The notes under the pieces are model-generated. The model did not search any database and was not told where the DNA came from. It saw only the letters and a list, made by a program, of their open reading frames with translations. From assembly GCA_016779185.1 (NCBI GenBank), contig JADHOA010000007.1:1-35902 (forward strand): 35,902 nt of DNA. Reading direction: 5' to 3'. The translations under genes and the position numbers were made by a program. Within the stretch, counting starts at the first letter, position 1. Each line of letters begins with the position of its first letter. This document shows, one piece after another, positions 26,521 to 34,608 of the stretch. Origin of the DNA: Rubripirellula sp. (GTDB taxonomy: Bacteria > Planctomycetota > Planctomycetia > Pirellulales > Pirellulaceae).

Positions 26521-27810
26521 TCACGACTGTAATAGTCCCCTGCAGTATGCCGGAAACTCCAGCATGTTATCGGGTAAAATGCCTGGGCCAATGATTAGAG
26601 GGCCTTGATCTTTAGAGGAAGCTAATAGTCCGTGACTGCCGCCTACAAGTCTTGGATTTAATGGCACAATGTCCATGCGATAGCGAAAACCTGCTTTTTT
26701 TTGGATGAGGCGTGCGATTGCTCTCGTTTTGCTAGAGGCGAAAAGTTCACAGGGGTCGTAGCCAGGTTTTCGATGAATGTCCACCGTTCGTGCAAAGTCC
26801 GGGGCATGCATTTCGTCCAACCAGTAGTAGTAGGTGAACCACGAGTTCTCGTTGGCAAGAACAATCAGTTCACCACTTCTGGAATGGTCTAACTGCAAGT
26901 CACGAGGATCCACAACTGCGGCTACCCCGGGAACGGATTCCACGATGCGCCTCACTCGATCAATATCGGATTGGCTTCGAATATAAAGATGCGCGATTTG
27001 ATGATCCGCAACCGCAAAGGCAAGGCTGTCACCTGGTGCTAGAGTTTCCCCAAACGGACCGCTTCGGACTTTTAGTAGGCCTGCATGACGCAAGTGGATA
27101 TTCAAGTGTATGGGGTTAGTTACTGGAGTAAGGCCGTATTCAGACACTACAACTACTTGAGCATTAATTTGTTCCGCCGCATTTAGAATGGTTGCGACAC
27201 AATCATCAAGTTCTCGTACCCGTTCAATCTTTGGATCGGTGTATCGTTGGAAGTCGTAATCGAGGTGAGGTAGGTATGCGAGCGTTATTTGCGGTTTTTT
27301 TTCACGCATAACCAAAGCGGTTGCCTCTGCAATCCAGCGACTGCATGGGAGTCCTGCATTGGGTCCCCAGAAAGTGAAAAAAGGGAAGGGGCCAAGTTTT
27401 TCAACCAGTGAACAACTTGTTTGGTCAATGATGTCAAAAACTTTCGATCCATCGCATCCGTAGTGAGGCTTCGGCGTGGCGCTGTATCTAACAGGGGCTG
27501 ATTGATTGAACCACCAGAACATTTTTGCGGTTTCAAAGTCTTCGTAAAACTTTTTACCCTCAATAAGACTAGAAGCTTGCTGCCAAAAACGGATTTCCGA
27601 AGTGTCGCGATAGTACCATCCGTTCCCGACGATCCCATGCTTGGACGGGGGGAGTCCCGTCAGCATGGTTGCCTGAGAGGTGCAAGTCACTGCAGGTACG
27701 GGGCTTGTCCAAGCAGACACACCGCCGATCGAAGCTGTTTGGGCGGCATGTTGAAGGAGTTCGGGCGTTAGCCCCACTGCGTTGATGATGCAAAGTGGTC
27801 GAGAGGCCAT
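26521..27810 (-). CDS. Alkaline-phosphatase-superfamily (nucleotide pyrophosphatase-like) protein with altered metal ligands
   Basis: 429 residues, no signal peptide. The fold signature is clear: 'INAVGLTPELL' (N-terminus), the nucleophile region 'PAVTCTSQATMLTGLPPSKHGIVGNGWY' (Thr42 probable nucleophile), 'LAYLPHLDYDFQRY' (180-190), 'VVVSEYGLTPVTNPIHLN' (221-236), 'AVADHQIAHLYI' and 'VGGSHGLL'. Several usual metal ligands are replaced: the first Asp is Asn10, the His of the D-x-x-x-H motif is Gln188, and the usual 'SDHG' reads 'SEYG'. I recall a subfamily with this 'SEYG' form in other bacteria, so the changes may define a subfamily rather than decay. The ATG overlaps the stop of the AGCS symporter gene (TAATG), indicating translational coupling. 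Confidence 0.85.
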   Translation of the reverse strand: MASRPLCIINAVGLTPELLQHAAQTASIGGVSAWTSPVPAVTCTSQATMLTGLPPSKHGIVGNGWYYRDTSEIRFWQQASSLIEGKKFYEDFETAKMFWWFNQSAPVRYSATPKPHYGCDGSKVFDIIDQTSCSLVEKLGPFPFFTFWGPNAGLPCSRWIAEATALVMREKKPQITLAYLPHLDYDFQRYTDPKIERVRELDDCVATILNAAEQINAQVVVVSEYGLTPVTNPIHLNIHLRHAGLLKVRSGPFGETLAPGDSLAFAVADHQIAHLYIRSQSDIDRVRRIVESVPGVAAVVDPRDLQLDHSRSGELIVLANENSWFTYYYWLDEMHAPDFARTVDIHRKPGYDPCELFASSKTRAIARLIQKKAGFRYRMDIVPLNPRLVGGSHGLLASSKDQGPLIIGPGILPDNMLEFPAYCRGLLQS

Positions 27811-29672
27811 TACGCAGTCTCTTTACCCGTGTATGGCTTCATTTCGCCGGACTTATATTTTCCCCAATATTCATCCAGTCGCCTTTTTACTAATCCACTT
27901 AGTAGGAAAACGCCGAGGAGATTCGGGAAGCTCATTCCTAGGATCATCAAATCACTGAATTCGAGAATATTTCCTCGGGTGACGATCGATCCCAAAATGG
28001 TGAAGACGAGAAAGAGAAGTTTGTAAACAATCGAAAACTGCTCCCCAAACATTTCAACCCAGCATCGCTCACCGTAATAAGACCACGAAATGCAGGTAGA
28101 GAAAGCAAAGAGTACGACTGCACCAAAAAGGATGTAGCCAAACCACGTGTATCCGCAACTTCGGAAAGCGACTAGCGTCATCGCCGCACCACGTTTAGTC
28201 TCGATAGTTTCCTGAAGAGATTCTTTCGCAGCGGAAATATCCGATGGGCTCACTTCACCAGTTGGTGTACTGCCTTGTACTGCGGCAATGACGGTCGCCG
28301 GGCTTTGGCGATCCACGAACGTCTCAGCGTCATACGCGCCGCTCACAACCAGAACAAGCGCTGTGATGGTGCAGACCAATACGGTGTCGATGAAAGGTTC
28401 CAGCAGCGCTACGATACCTTCGCTAACCGGCTCATCTGTCTTCGCCGCAGAATGGGCGATTGCAGCTGATCCAACGCCCGCTTCATTACTGAATACAGCA
28501 CGCTGTACACCAATGATCACGACACCTAGGAATCCTCCATAAGCTGCCTGTGGTGAAAAAGCTTCGGTAATAATTTGAGTGATTGCAGCAGGGATTTCAG
28601 ATGCATTGATTGCAAGGATGTAGAGGGCTGCAGAGACATACGCCACACACATGACTGGAACTAACTTTCCAGCAACCGCTCCAATACTTTTAATTCCTCC
28701 GAGGATCACTGATCCTACGGCAATTGCCATCACAATGCCGTAGAGATAGGGATAGTCTTGCAGGATAGTAACTTCCCCTCGAATCGCTTCAAGTGATTGG
28801 CCAACTTGGAACGCGTTTCCACCACCAAAGCTCGCGCCAACACAGAGAATCATGAATAGAAGTGAAAGCACTTTTCCTAGCTTTGCCATTCCTATGTCAG
28901 CTAACCCAAATTTTAAGTATCGCATTGGACCGCCGAGCACATGGCCATCGCTGTCCTTGACTCGATAAATTTGACCAAGCGTGCATTCACTAAATTTGGC
29001 TGTCATACCTATCAAGCCAATCATGATGATCCAGAATGTTGCACCCGGCCCGCCAAGTCCAATTGCAATCGCGACACCGGCAATATTTCCTAGGCCAACC
29101 GTTGCAGAAAGCGCAGCCGAGAGCGCTTGGAAATGCGAAACATCACCCTGCTCGTTTGGGTTGTCATAGATGCCTCGTGTTAAATCGATTGCGTGTCGAA
29201 AAGCTCGGAAATTGATAAAGCCCATCCGTAGCGTTAGAAAGGTTGCTCCAAACAATAGCCAGACAACGACAAACGGCACCGATATGCCATTTGGGTAAGC
29301 CGGTGTAATCAGCCATCCGGGGAGGGTCTCGGTGGTCGTCTGGCCGTCTTTGTCGGTGGTTTGTTTCTCCGTTGGTCCGGTTCCGAAATCAAAAAAAAGC
29401 ACTGATGCAACAGGAGAAACTAAATAGTCTCCAAAGGCTCCATCCAGTTTTTGAGTCCAGTTAACTGTTTCTGCCGCAGGATTATCCGAGTCTGCATCGG
29501 GTGTTTTGCTGACAACAGCACCGTTCTCGTCACTCGCCGCTGACTCAGTGGCTGGTGCGTCGTTCACACCGGTTTTGTTTTCCTGCGCTGATAAAGGTGG
29601 GCAGAAAAAGATAGAAAATGCGATTAATACGCATGCCAGCATGGACTTCAAAACGCTTTTGAGATGATTCAT
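27810..29672 (-). CDS. Sodium:alanine/glycine symporter (AGCS family) with long exported N-terminus
   Basis: About 620 residues, clearly longer than the 450-550 of ordinary AGCS transporters. The family motif is present: 'SAALSATVGLGNIAGVAIAIGLGGPGATFWIIMIGLIGM', together with 'VFSNEAGVGSAAIAHSAAKTDEPVSEG' and 'RGNILEFSDLMILGMSFPNLLGVFLLSG'. About eleven transmembrane helices are expected. The extra length is a signal-peptide-like start ('MNHLKSVLKSMLACVLIAFSIFFCPPLSAQ'), about 100 low-complexity acidic residues, and an insertion near 440-490 ('ASPATVIAAVQGSTPTGEVSPSDISAAKESLQE'-like region). It couples substrate uptake to Na+. I prefer the ATG at 29672 over the track's TTG at 29678. It is the first gene of a two-gene unit with the AP-superfamily gene. 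Confidence 0.93.
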   Translation of the reverse strand: MNHLKSVLKSMLACVLIAFSIFFCPPLSAQENKTGVNDAPATESAASDENGAVVSKTPDADSDNPAAETVNWTQKLDGAFGDYLVSPVASVLFFDFGTGPTEKQTTDKDGQTTTETLPGWLITPAYPNGISVPFVVVWLLFGATFLTLRMGFINFRAFRHAIDLTRGIYDNPNEQGDVSHFQALSAALSATVGLGNIAGVAIAIGLGGPGATFWIIMIGLIGMTAKFSECTLGQIYRVKDSDGHVLGGPMRYLKFGLADIGMAKLGKVLSLLFMILCVGASFGGGNAFQVGQSLEAIRGEVTILQDYPYLYGIVMAIAVGSVILGGIKSIGAVAGKLVPVMCVAYVSAALYILAINASEIPAAITQIITEAFSPQAAYGGFLGVVIIGVQRAVFSNEAGVGSAAIAHSAAKTDEPVSEGIVALLEPFIDTVLVCTITALVLVVSGAYDAETFVDRQSPATVIAAVQGSTPTGEVSPSDISAAKESLQETIETKRGAAMTLVAFRSCGYTWFGYILFGAVVLFAFSTCISWSYYGERCWVEMFGEQFSIVYKLLFLVFTILGSIVTRGNILEFSDLMILGMSFPNLLGVFLLSGLVKRRLDEYWGKYKSGEMKPYTGKETA

Positions 29673-29996
29673 TAGCAAGATAAACTGAGATAAAGAGTTA
29701 GATTTGGCATGCTCGTCGCGGGATCGCTGAGAGATTGCCTAGCTTGGAGTAGACGATTGTCGCCCAATTGTCTAACGCAATGTTCGTCTCAGATCAATAA
29801 AATCAAATCAACACTACTGCTAACAAGGAGCATTTTCGGTCCAGCGTATTCTTCCCAAAGGCTTGACCCTGCAAATGAGGTTACCCAATCAGGCGTTGGG
29901 TCGGTGGCTGGTGGTAGGTATTAGAAGCTTTCGAAGCAATTTGCTACCAAGATCACCCACCCTTAGAGGGGTTTGCTGCGGCGGGCGTTAAAGAAG
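29673..29996. other. Intergenic region between AGCS gene and tRNA-Phe
   Basis: About 324 bases; both neighbours are on the minus strand, so it holds the tRNA 3' end and the AGCS promoter. A small hairpin, ACCCAA (29883-29888)-7 bases-TTGGGT (29896-29901), could end the tRNA transcript but has no T-run. ORF 29709..29924 has no protein character and I reject it. No riboswitch was recognised. Confidence 0.45.
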
Positions 29997-30069
29997 TGGT
30001 CAGGGGCGGGCTCGAACCGCCGACACCGGCCTTTTCAGGGCCGTGCTCTACCAACTGAGCTACCTGACC
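29997..30069 (-). tRNA. tRNA-Phe (GAA)
   Basis: 73 bases that fold as a full cloverleaf on the minus strand: 7-bp acceptor stem GGTCAGG/CCTGACC, D arm GCTCAGTTGGTAGAGC, anticodon stem CGGCC/GGCCG with loop CTGAAAA (anticodon GAA), a five-base variable loop, and the T arm GGCGGTTCGAGCCCGCC. The discriminator base is A. The 3' CCA is not encoded; the next bases are CTT, so CCA must be added after transcription. It stands alone, with no other tRNA adjacent. Confidence 0.97.
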
Positions 30070-30333
30070 AAAAATTGTATTCTACTCGTCTCGAATCTAA
30101 TAAAAGTAGTCCGAGATGTCCGATGAATCAACTCTTCGGATGGGGATAGTAGGGTATGATGCAGCATATCGTCAATCGGATGCCCAATGATTGAGGCCTA
30201 CTGTCTAGGATTTTGATAACTTTATCGATGCCCCTCTTTAGGGTGTTTTGGGTTGGTTTTTGAGATTCGGTTCGCCATTGTCCATTTTCGCGTGTAGCTT
30301 CGTCCATCGCGCGTGCATCATCACAGTTCACAT

Positions 30334-32055
30334 ATGATTTCACTCATTATCAAGAAACGACAACCTCGGCCCGTTAGTTTCCTGGTCGTGCGAGTCTTTT
30401 TGCTGTTTTCACTCCTAGCTGGTTACGCGAGTGGTTACACACCCACGGATCCGGTCGTTACGAAGATGGTCGACCGCGGCCTTGCTTACTTGGAAACTCT
30501 TACAGACAACGATCTGCCAGGCGAGCCTGGTAGTTTTTCAGGGTCATCAGGTGTGCCCGTATTGGTTGCCTATGCTCATCATAAGTGCAGGCATGATCCT
30601 GAGCATCCGATCGTCAAGCGAGGTCTGAGCATTGCGGAGCGAATTGTCGGTTCTCTTGCGTCGCGCGGGGCAAGTGGTGCGAAGCGAAATTATGAGGCTG
30701 CCGTATGCGTGCTGTTGTTTGCTGAAGTGGATCCCGACCGTTATCGACCTCAGATGGAAACGGTCCAGAAGTTTCTCTTTGATTACCAAGGCCGGAATGG
30801 ATCGTTTGGCTATCCGATGTTTGACGAGATGTCTGAGGGCGACATCTCACAAACTCAATACGCATTACTCGCGATTTGGACTTTAGATCGCAATGGATTG
30901 CCACTGGATTACGCCAAGGTTGCCAGTGCACTTCAGTGGCTGATGCGAGTCCAGGACGTGCAGGGCGGTTGGCCGTACTTTGCACGAGATTCGGGACCGG
31001 GGCGACCGCTTACCTCGCAGACCGGAGCGAGAAACCATAGTCACTCTGGAGTCAGTCAGTCGATGGCGATTGCGGGTGGTAGTAGTGTTCTAATTGCCGG
31101 CGATGCTCTGAGGATTTGGGGAGATACCAATGAGGACAAAGATCCAGGGATCGCGGGGCTTCCAGAGGCGATCAAGCTCTTCAAAGAAGACGAAAATAAA
31201 TCACGCCGCAGTCGAGTAAAAATTGCACCGGAGCCAGTTCTAGGTTCGGTGACTTTGCTGAATCGTTGGAGGCAAGCTAATCCAGCCTCTCAGGCTGACG
31301 CTTACTATTTTTATCGTCTCTACACTCTCGAGCGTCTCGAGAGTTTTTGGGAGATCGCTAAAGGGTTGCCGAAGGATTCTAGCCCAGCTTGGTACAACCA
31401 AGGCGTAGACGAGCTTCGTAAGCTTCAGCAAGGAGATGGTTCCTTTAACGGAAAAGAGACCTGGGAGAGTAAGCCAATCGCCACGGCTTTCTCGCTGTTG
31501 TTCCTAATTCGAAGTACACAAAAGACTATCTTTACGATGAGCCAAGGAAGTTTGGCGGGAGGTTATGGACTGCCGAGCGACACGACTGATATTCGGGTAG
31601 ACGGTACTCAAATTAAAGGTCGGCCTGTCGCTGCCCAAGTGACGGACATGCTTGATATTTTGGAGAAGGACGGGGCAGGGGATACCGAAGGGAAATCTCT
31701 TCCAGATGATTTGCAGCTGTCGAAGGACCCCAAAAGTCGTGCGGCTCAACTTGACCGTCTAGAACGCCTGGTGAGGGGAAGTAAGTCATGGCAGGCAAGG
31801 CGAGTTGCAGCTCAGCTTCTGGCCAGAAGTGATGACCTTCGAGTGGTTCCATCGCTCATTTACGCCCTAAGTGATCCAGATGGCCCTGTGAAGCTCTATG
31901 CACGAGATGGATTGCGGTTTCTGAGCCGAAAGTTTGATGGATATGGAATGTCGGACGAGCCGTCTCGGGTTGAAATCGAGCAGGCTCAGCAAAAGTGGCG
32001 GGACTGGTATCGAACTATTAACCCTAAGTACGTTTTCTTGGACTATGACCTTTAG
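30334..32055 (+). CDS. Secreted prenyltransferase/squalene-oxidase-repeat protein with HEAT-like C-terminus
   Basis: About 573 residues. The ATG at 30334 gives a good export signal, 'RVFLLFSLLAGYASG', so I prefer it to the track's GTG (30313). Alpha/alpha-barrel repeats with QW-like motifs follow: 'GRNGSFGYPMFDEMSEGDISQTQYALLAIWTL', 'DVQGGWPYFARD', 'GDGSFNGKETWESKPIATAFSLLFLIRST'. I find no DxDD catalytic motif of squalene-hopene cyclases, so it is probably a binding or scaffold protein outside the cytoplasm rather than a cyclase. The last 110 residues look like HEAT helices ('SWQARRVAAQLLARSDDLRVVPSLIYALSDPDGPVKLYARDGLRFL'). It heads a same-strand array with a TonB-like protein, ExbB and two ExbD genes. 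Confidence 0.85.
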   Translation: MISLIIKKRQPRPVSFLVVRVFLLFSLLAGYASGYTPTDPVVTKMVDRGLAYLETLTDNDLPGEPGSFSGSSGVPVLVAYAHHKCRHDPEHPIVKRGLSIAERIVGSLASRGASGAKRNYEAAVCVLLFAEVDPDRYRPQMETVQKFLFDYQGRNGSFGYPMFDEMSEGDISQTQYALLAIWTLDRNGLPLDYAKVASALQWLMRVQDVQGGWPYFARDSGPGRPLTSQTGARNHSHSGVSQSMAIAGGSSVLIAGDALRIWGDTNEDKDPGIAGLPEAIKLFKEDENKSRRSRVKIAPEPVLGSVTLLNRWRQANPASQADAYYFYRLYTLERLESFWEIAKGLPKDSSPAWYNQGVDELRKLQQGDGSFNGKETWESKPIATAFSLLFLIRSTQKTIFTMSQGSLAGGYGLPSDTTDIRVDGTQIKGRPVAAQVTDMLDILEKDGAGDTEGKSLPDDLQLSKDPKSRAAQLDRLERLVRGSKSWQARRVAAQLLARSDDLRVVPSLIYALSDPDGPVKLYARDGLRFLSRKFDGYGMSDEPSRVEIEQAQQKWRDWYRTINPKYVFLDYDL

Positions 32056-32146
32056 TGCTTGCGCGATTCGCGACATATTAAGCTTCAATTTCCAGTATTG
32101 AAGCTGTCTCAGTTCTTGTTTTTCTGTCGTTTCAGGTTCTTATCGC

Positions 32147-33076
32147 ATGGCATCGACTCCTACCCCGTCGACCGCAACCTCCATCGAAAACCCTAGGGTC
32201 GCAGCAAGACTGCGCGAGAGGGAAAAGCTGCGGACCAGTCGATTTGATTCGGTCACCTCATTGTTTATGGCTTTGATTATTTTCATTGGAACATTTGTTT
32301 CGATGTTGTTCATCATTTGGTTGACAAGCCGCTGGTCATTTCCGCCGCTTGCGATTGAGCCCATCATTGAGAACCCTGCCGGTAGAGGAGAGAATCCGGA
32401 GGGATTTGAGCGAGACTTCGAACCTCCTGGAGCTGAGGAGGTAGAGGAGTTAATGGAACCAACTTTGCAGGATACTTTGGAGGCAGTCACGGATGCCGTG
32501 AGCTCTGTAGCCGGGGCATTGGCGACAACGGACACAGCGGCAACAGCAACCACCTCGGGGACAGGGGCAGGCGACAGTCGTCCCCCGGGACCACCCGGTG
32601 AGGGCGAGGATATTATTCCTAGGTTTGAGCGATGGCAACTTAATTTTACCGCAAGGGATGTGCGGTCGTATGCCACTCAACTCGATTACTTCAAGATTGA
32701 GCTTGGTGCCATTGGCGGATCGATACAGGGTGTTGATATCGCATCAAATCTCTCGTCGCGTGTCCAGAAAAGTAGGATTCAAGACACCGCTTCTGAAAAG
32801 AGACTTTACTTCATGTGGAATAGTCCCAGCCCACTGATGGAGTTTGACAGGCAATTGCTTTCGTCAGCAAGTATCGAGCTTGCTAATCGCCAAATGTTGA
32901 AGTTTATACCGAAGGATCTCGAGAACCAACTTGCTGTGATCGAGTTGGAATACTCAACCAGTAAAGGTCATCCTTCCGTCACCGAAATTGCAAAAACCGT
33001 TTTCGAATGTAAGTCAAATGGAGGGGACTATGCTTTCGAGGTTGTTAGCCAACGCTATCGAAAGTCACGAAAGTAG
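32147..33076 (+). CDS. Single-pass membrane protein with TonB-like topology, unknown family
   Basis: 309 residues; not a family I recognise. Residues 1-36 are basic and cytoplasmic, a single transmembrane helix spans about 37-60 ('VTSLFMALIIFIGTFVSMLFIIW'), then an extended acidic/Pro/Ala/Thr-rich linker runs to about 157 ('FPPLAIEPIIENP', 'ERDFEPPGAEEVEELMEP', 'TATTSGTGAGDSRPPGPPGEG'), and a folded domain of about 150 residues ends the protein ('FERWQLNFTARDVRSYATQLDYFKIELGAIGG'). The topology and position (directly before ExbB/ExbD) match TonB or TolA, but the C-terminal domain lacks the sequence landmarks of either. It may be the transducer of the adjacent ExbB/ExbD motor. The gap to the upstream gene is 91 bases. 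Confidence 0.75.
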   Translation: MASTPTPSTATSIENPRVAARLREREKLRTSRFDSVTSLFMALIIFIGTFVSMLFIIWLTSRWSFPPLAIEPIIENPAGRGENPEGFERDFEPPGAEEVEELMEPTLQDTLEAVTDAVSSVAGALATTDTAATATTSGTGAGDSRPPGPPGEGEDIIPRFERWQLNFTARDVRSYATQLDYFKIELGAIGGSIQGVDIASNLSSRVQKSRIQDTASEKRLYFMWNSPSPLMEFDRQLLSSASIELANRQMLKFIPKDLENQLAVIELEYSTSKGHPSVTEIAKTVFECKSNGGDYAFEVVSQRYRKSRK

Positions 33077-33127
33077 AGTTCAAGTATTTTCCTCCTCGCT
33101 GATCTAATAGAAGGTGCAAGCTTTTTT

Positions 33128-33147
33128 CCACAGTTGTTTTCCTGTGG
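33128..33147. repeat. Small stem-loop between TonB-like gene and exbB
   Basis: CCACAG (33128-33133) and CTGTGG (33142-33147) are perfect complements around an 8-base loop, directly after 'agctttttt'. The T-run lies before rather than after the hairpin on the plus strand, so it is not a standard terminator; it may be a weak attenuation or mRNA-processing element within the array. Confidence 0.3.
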
Positions 33148-33221
33148 TTGCGTTTAAGCGACTTTGACTTAATCAGCGCGACACAACTAGTTTTCCATGT
33201 TTTTTAAGGACTGAACGCCTG

Positions 33222-33878
33222 ATGCTGCTAGCCTCTTTATTCGACATGATTTCCAACGCGACTTACGGAGCACTTGCTGCTGTTGCGCTGTGGGGTCTTT
33301 ATTGCATCGTGATTGTTTGGACTCGAGTTAATAAAAAACGATTCAAGTCTGAAGAAGATCAGGATGTCTTTATGGATGACATCGATCAAATGCTCGATTC
33401 CGGTGACTACGAAGGTACGTCAGAATATTGCGAAGGCGACGGACGAGCGATTCCACAAATTGTTGAGATGGCAATTCGTCATCGTGAAATGGGTTACAAA
33501 AAGGCTCGGCAATTTGTCATGGATCGATTTCAACGTGATGTGATGAGCGACATCGAGTATCGCTTATCTTGGGTTAGCACTGTGATTAAGAGTGCTCCGA
33601 TGATCGGATTGTTCGGTACGGTGTTCGGGATGATGGGAGCTTTTGAGACGTTGGCGACTTCGGAGTCAGTTGAGCCAAAGTTTCTTGCAAAGGATATTAA
33701 CATCGCACTGCGGACGACTGCTTGCGGACTGGCAATCGCGATCCCACTGATGATCTTGGTAGCGAATGTAAATATCAGGATTGCCAAGATGGAGGATTTG
33801 GTCGGTGCCGGATTGGCTAGGTTTATGGCATCGTATCGAGCATCGTTAGCCAAGTTTTCGGGCGACTCAAGAAAATAG
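33222..33878 (+). CDS. exbB: MotA/TolQ/ExbB proton channel family protein
   Basis: 218 residues, typical ExbB/TolQ size. TM1 is near 11-33, a cytoplasmic loop of about 80 residues follows ('DIDQMLDSGDYEGTSEYC...VEMAIRHREMGYKKARQFVMDRFQRD'), then TM2 with the signature 'APMIGLFGTVFGMMGAFETL' (125-144) and TM3 with 'ALRTTACGLAIAIPLMILVANVNIRI' (about 162-187). It forms the pentameric channel that encloses an ExbD dimer and converts proton flow into motion. Two ExbD genes follow on the same strand. The name follows family usage; whether it powers TonB-, Tol- or other-type work is not determined. Confidence 0.95.
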   Translation: MLLASLFDMISNATYGALAAVALWGLYCIVIVWTRVNKKRFKSEEDQDVFMDDIDQMLDSGDYEGTSEYCEGDGRAIPQIVEMAIRHREMGYKKARQFVMDRFQRDVMSDIEYRLSWVSTVIKSAPMIGLFGTVFGMMGAFETLATSESVEPKFLAKDINIALRTTACGLAIAIPLMILVANVNIRIAKMEDLVGAGLARFMASYRASLAKFSGDSRK

Positions 33879-33995
33879 CTGCGTCGTCAGCGAGCGTAAC
33901 CTTTTTTAAAACTCACAGAGTTAGTTCGCCCAAATTGGTAAGTGCACAACGATTCATCAACGACGAAGGACTCCTGAAGAACAGGATTGAATTCA

Positions 33996-34478
33996 ATGAG
34001 TGAGCTAGATGATGTGATGGACGATGATGATGATTTTGTCATCCCGCGAAAGAAACGCGAGGATGATGAGATGGATATCACGCCGATGATTGATATCACT
34101 TTCCTTCTGCTGATTTTCTTTATCGTTTGTTCCACCATGGACCCAACCAAAATTGGGAGCATCCCTGAGGCGGATAATGGGTTGGCAATCTCTGCAAAAA
34201 ACTCTGCGGTGATTTTTATCAAGCCGTCCGGTAGCGACAGCGTGGTTTTGAGTACTCCTGATGGAACAGAATTCAGCTCAGATGAGAATGAGCAAGCGAC
34301 TGAAATCATCGAATACATCACGAGCGAGATGGAAAAGTCGCTCGGGACTCCCAAGGAGCATGTGATGTTGTTTGGTGATTCTGAAGTAAAAGTCGGCCAA
34401 GTCACAAGAATTCAGAAGCTGATTGGTGATGCTTTTGAGGACTTGGATTCGACATATATCGCTGTCAAGGAACAGTGA
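33996..34478 (+). CDS. exbD: ExbD/TolR family biopolymer transport protein, first copy
   Basis: 160 residues from the ATG at 33996 (the track uses a TTG three codons earlier). A very acidic N-terminus ('SELDDVMDDDDDFVIPRKKREDDE') precedes the transmembrane helix 'MDITPMIDITFLLLIFFIVCSTMD', in which Asp33 is the conserved proton-carrying residue. The periplasmic domain follows ('PEADNGLAISAKNSAVIFIKP...VMLFGDSEVKVGQVTRIQKLIGDA'). It lies 117 bases after exbB and 130 bases before a second, differently built ExbD. Identity is firm. Confidence 0.94.
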   Translation: MSELDDVMDDDDDFVIPRKKREDDEMDITPMIDITFLLLIFFIVCSTMDPTKIGSIPEADNGLAISAKNSAVIFIKPSGSDSVVLSTPDGTEFSSDENEQATEIIEYITSEMEKSLGTPKEHVMLFGDSEVKVGQVTRIQKLIGDAFEDLDSTYIAVKEQ

Positions 34479-34608
34479 TTCGAGTTTGATAGTCGAATAG
34501 ATGCAATTTGAATTTAACCGGGAACCGGAAAGCCGAGTCGCTCATCAAGAGGACCTGCGATCACTCCTGGTTTCAAAAGTTGTTAAGCCAAATAATTAAG
34601 CGTTTGTT

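Noticed and set aside
29709-29924. Plus-strand ORF of 71 codons between AGCS and tRNA-Phe
   Set aside because: No domain, no plausible start context, and it runs antisense across the probable AGCS promoter.
30074-30084. TACAAT / TAGAAT on the minus strand as a -10 box for tRNA-Phe
   Set aside because: The first lies too close to the mature tRNA 5' end and the second has no convincing -35 partner at normal spacing.
30334-32055. Reading the repeat protein as a squalene-hopene cyclase
   Set aside because: No DxDD motif is visible and the protein carries an export signal; hopanoid synthesis is not supported.
32140-32676. Minus-strand ORF of 178 codons over the TonB-like gene
   Set aside because: Its Ser/Pro/Ala-rich translation is the complement of the low-complexity linker of the plus-strand gene, which has a clear membrane helix and operon context.
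33887-34405. Minus-strand ORF of 172 codons over the first exbD
   Set aside because: Ser/Ile-rich shadow of an acidic ExbD gene whose motifs are unmistakable.
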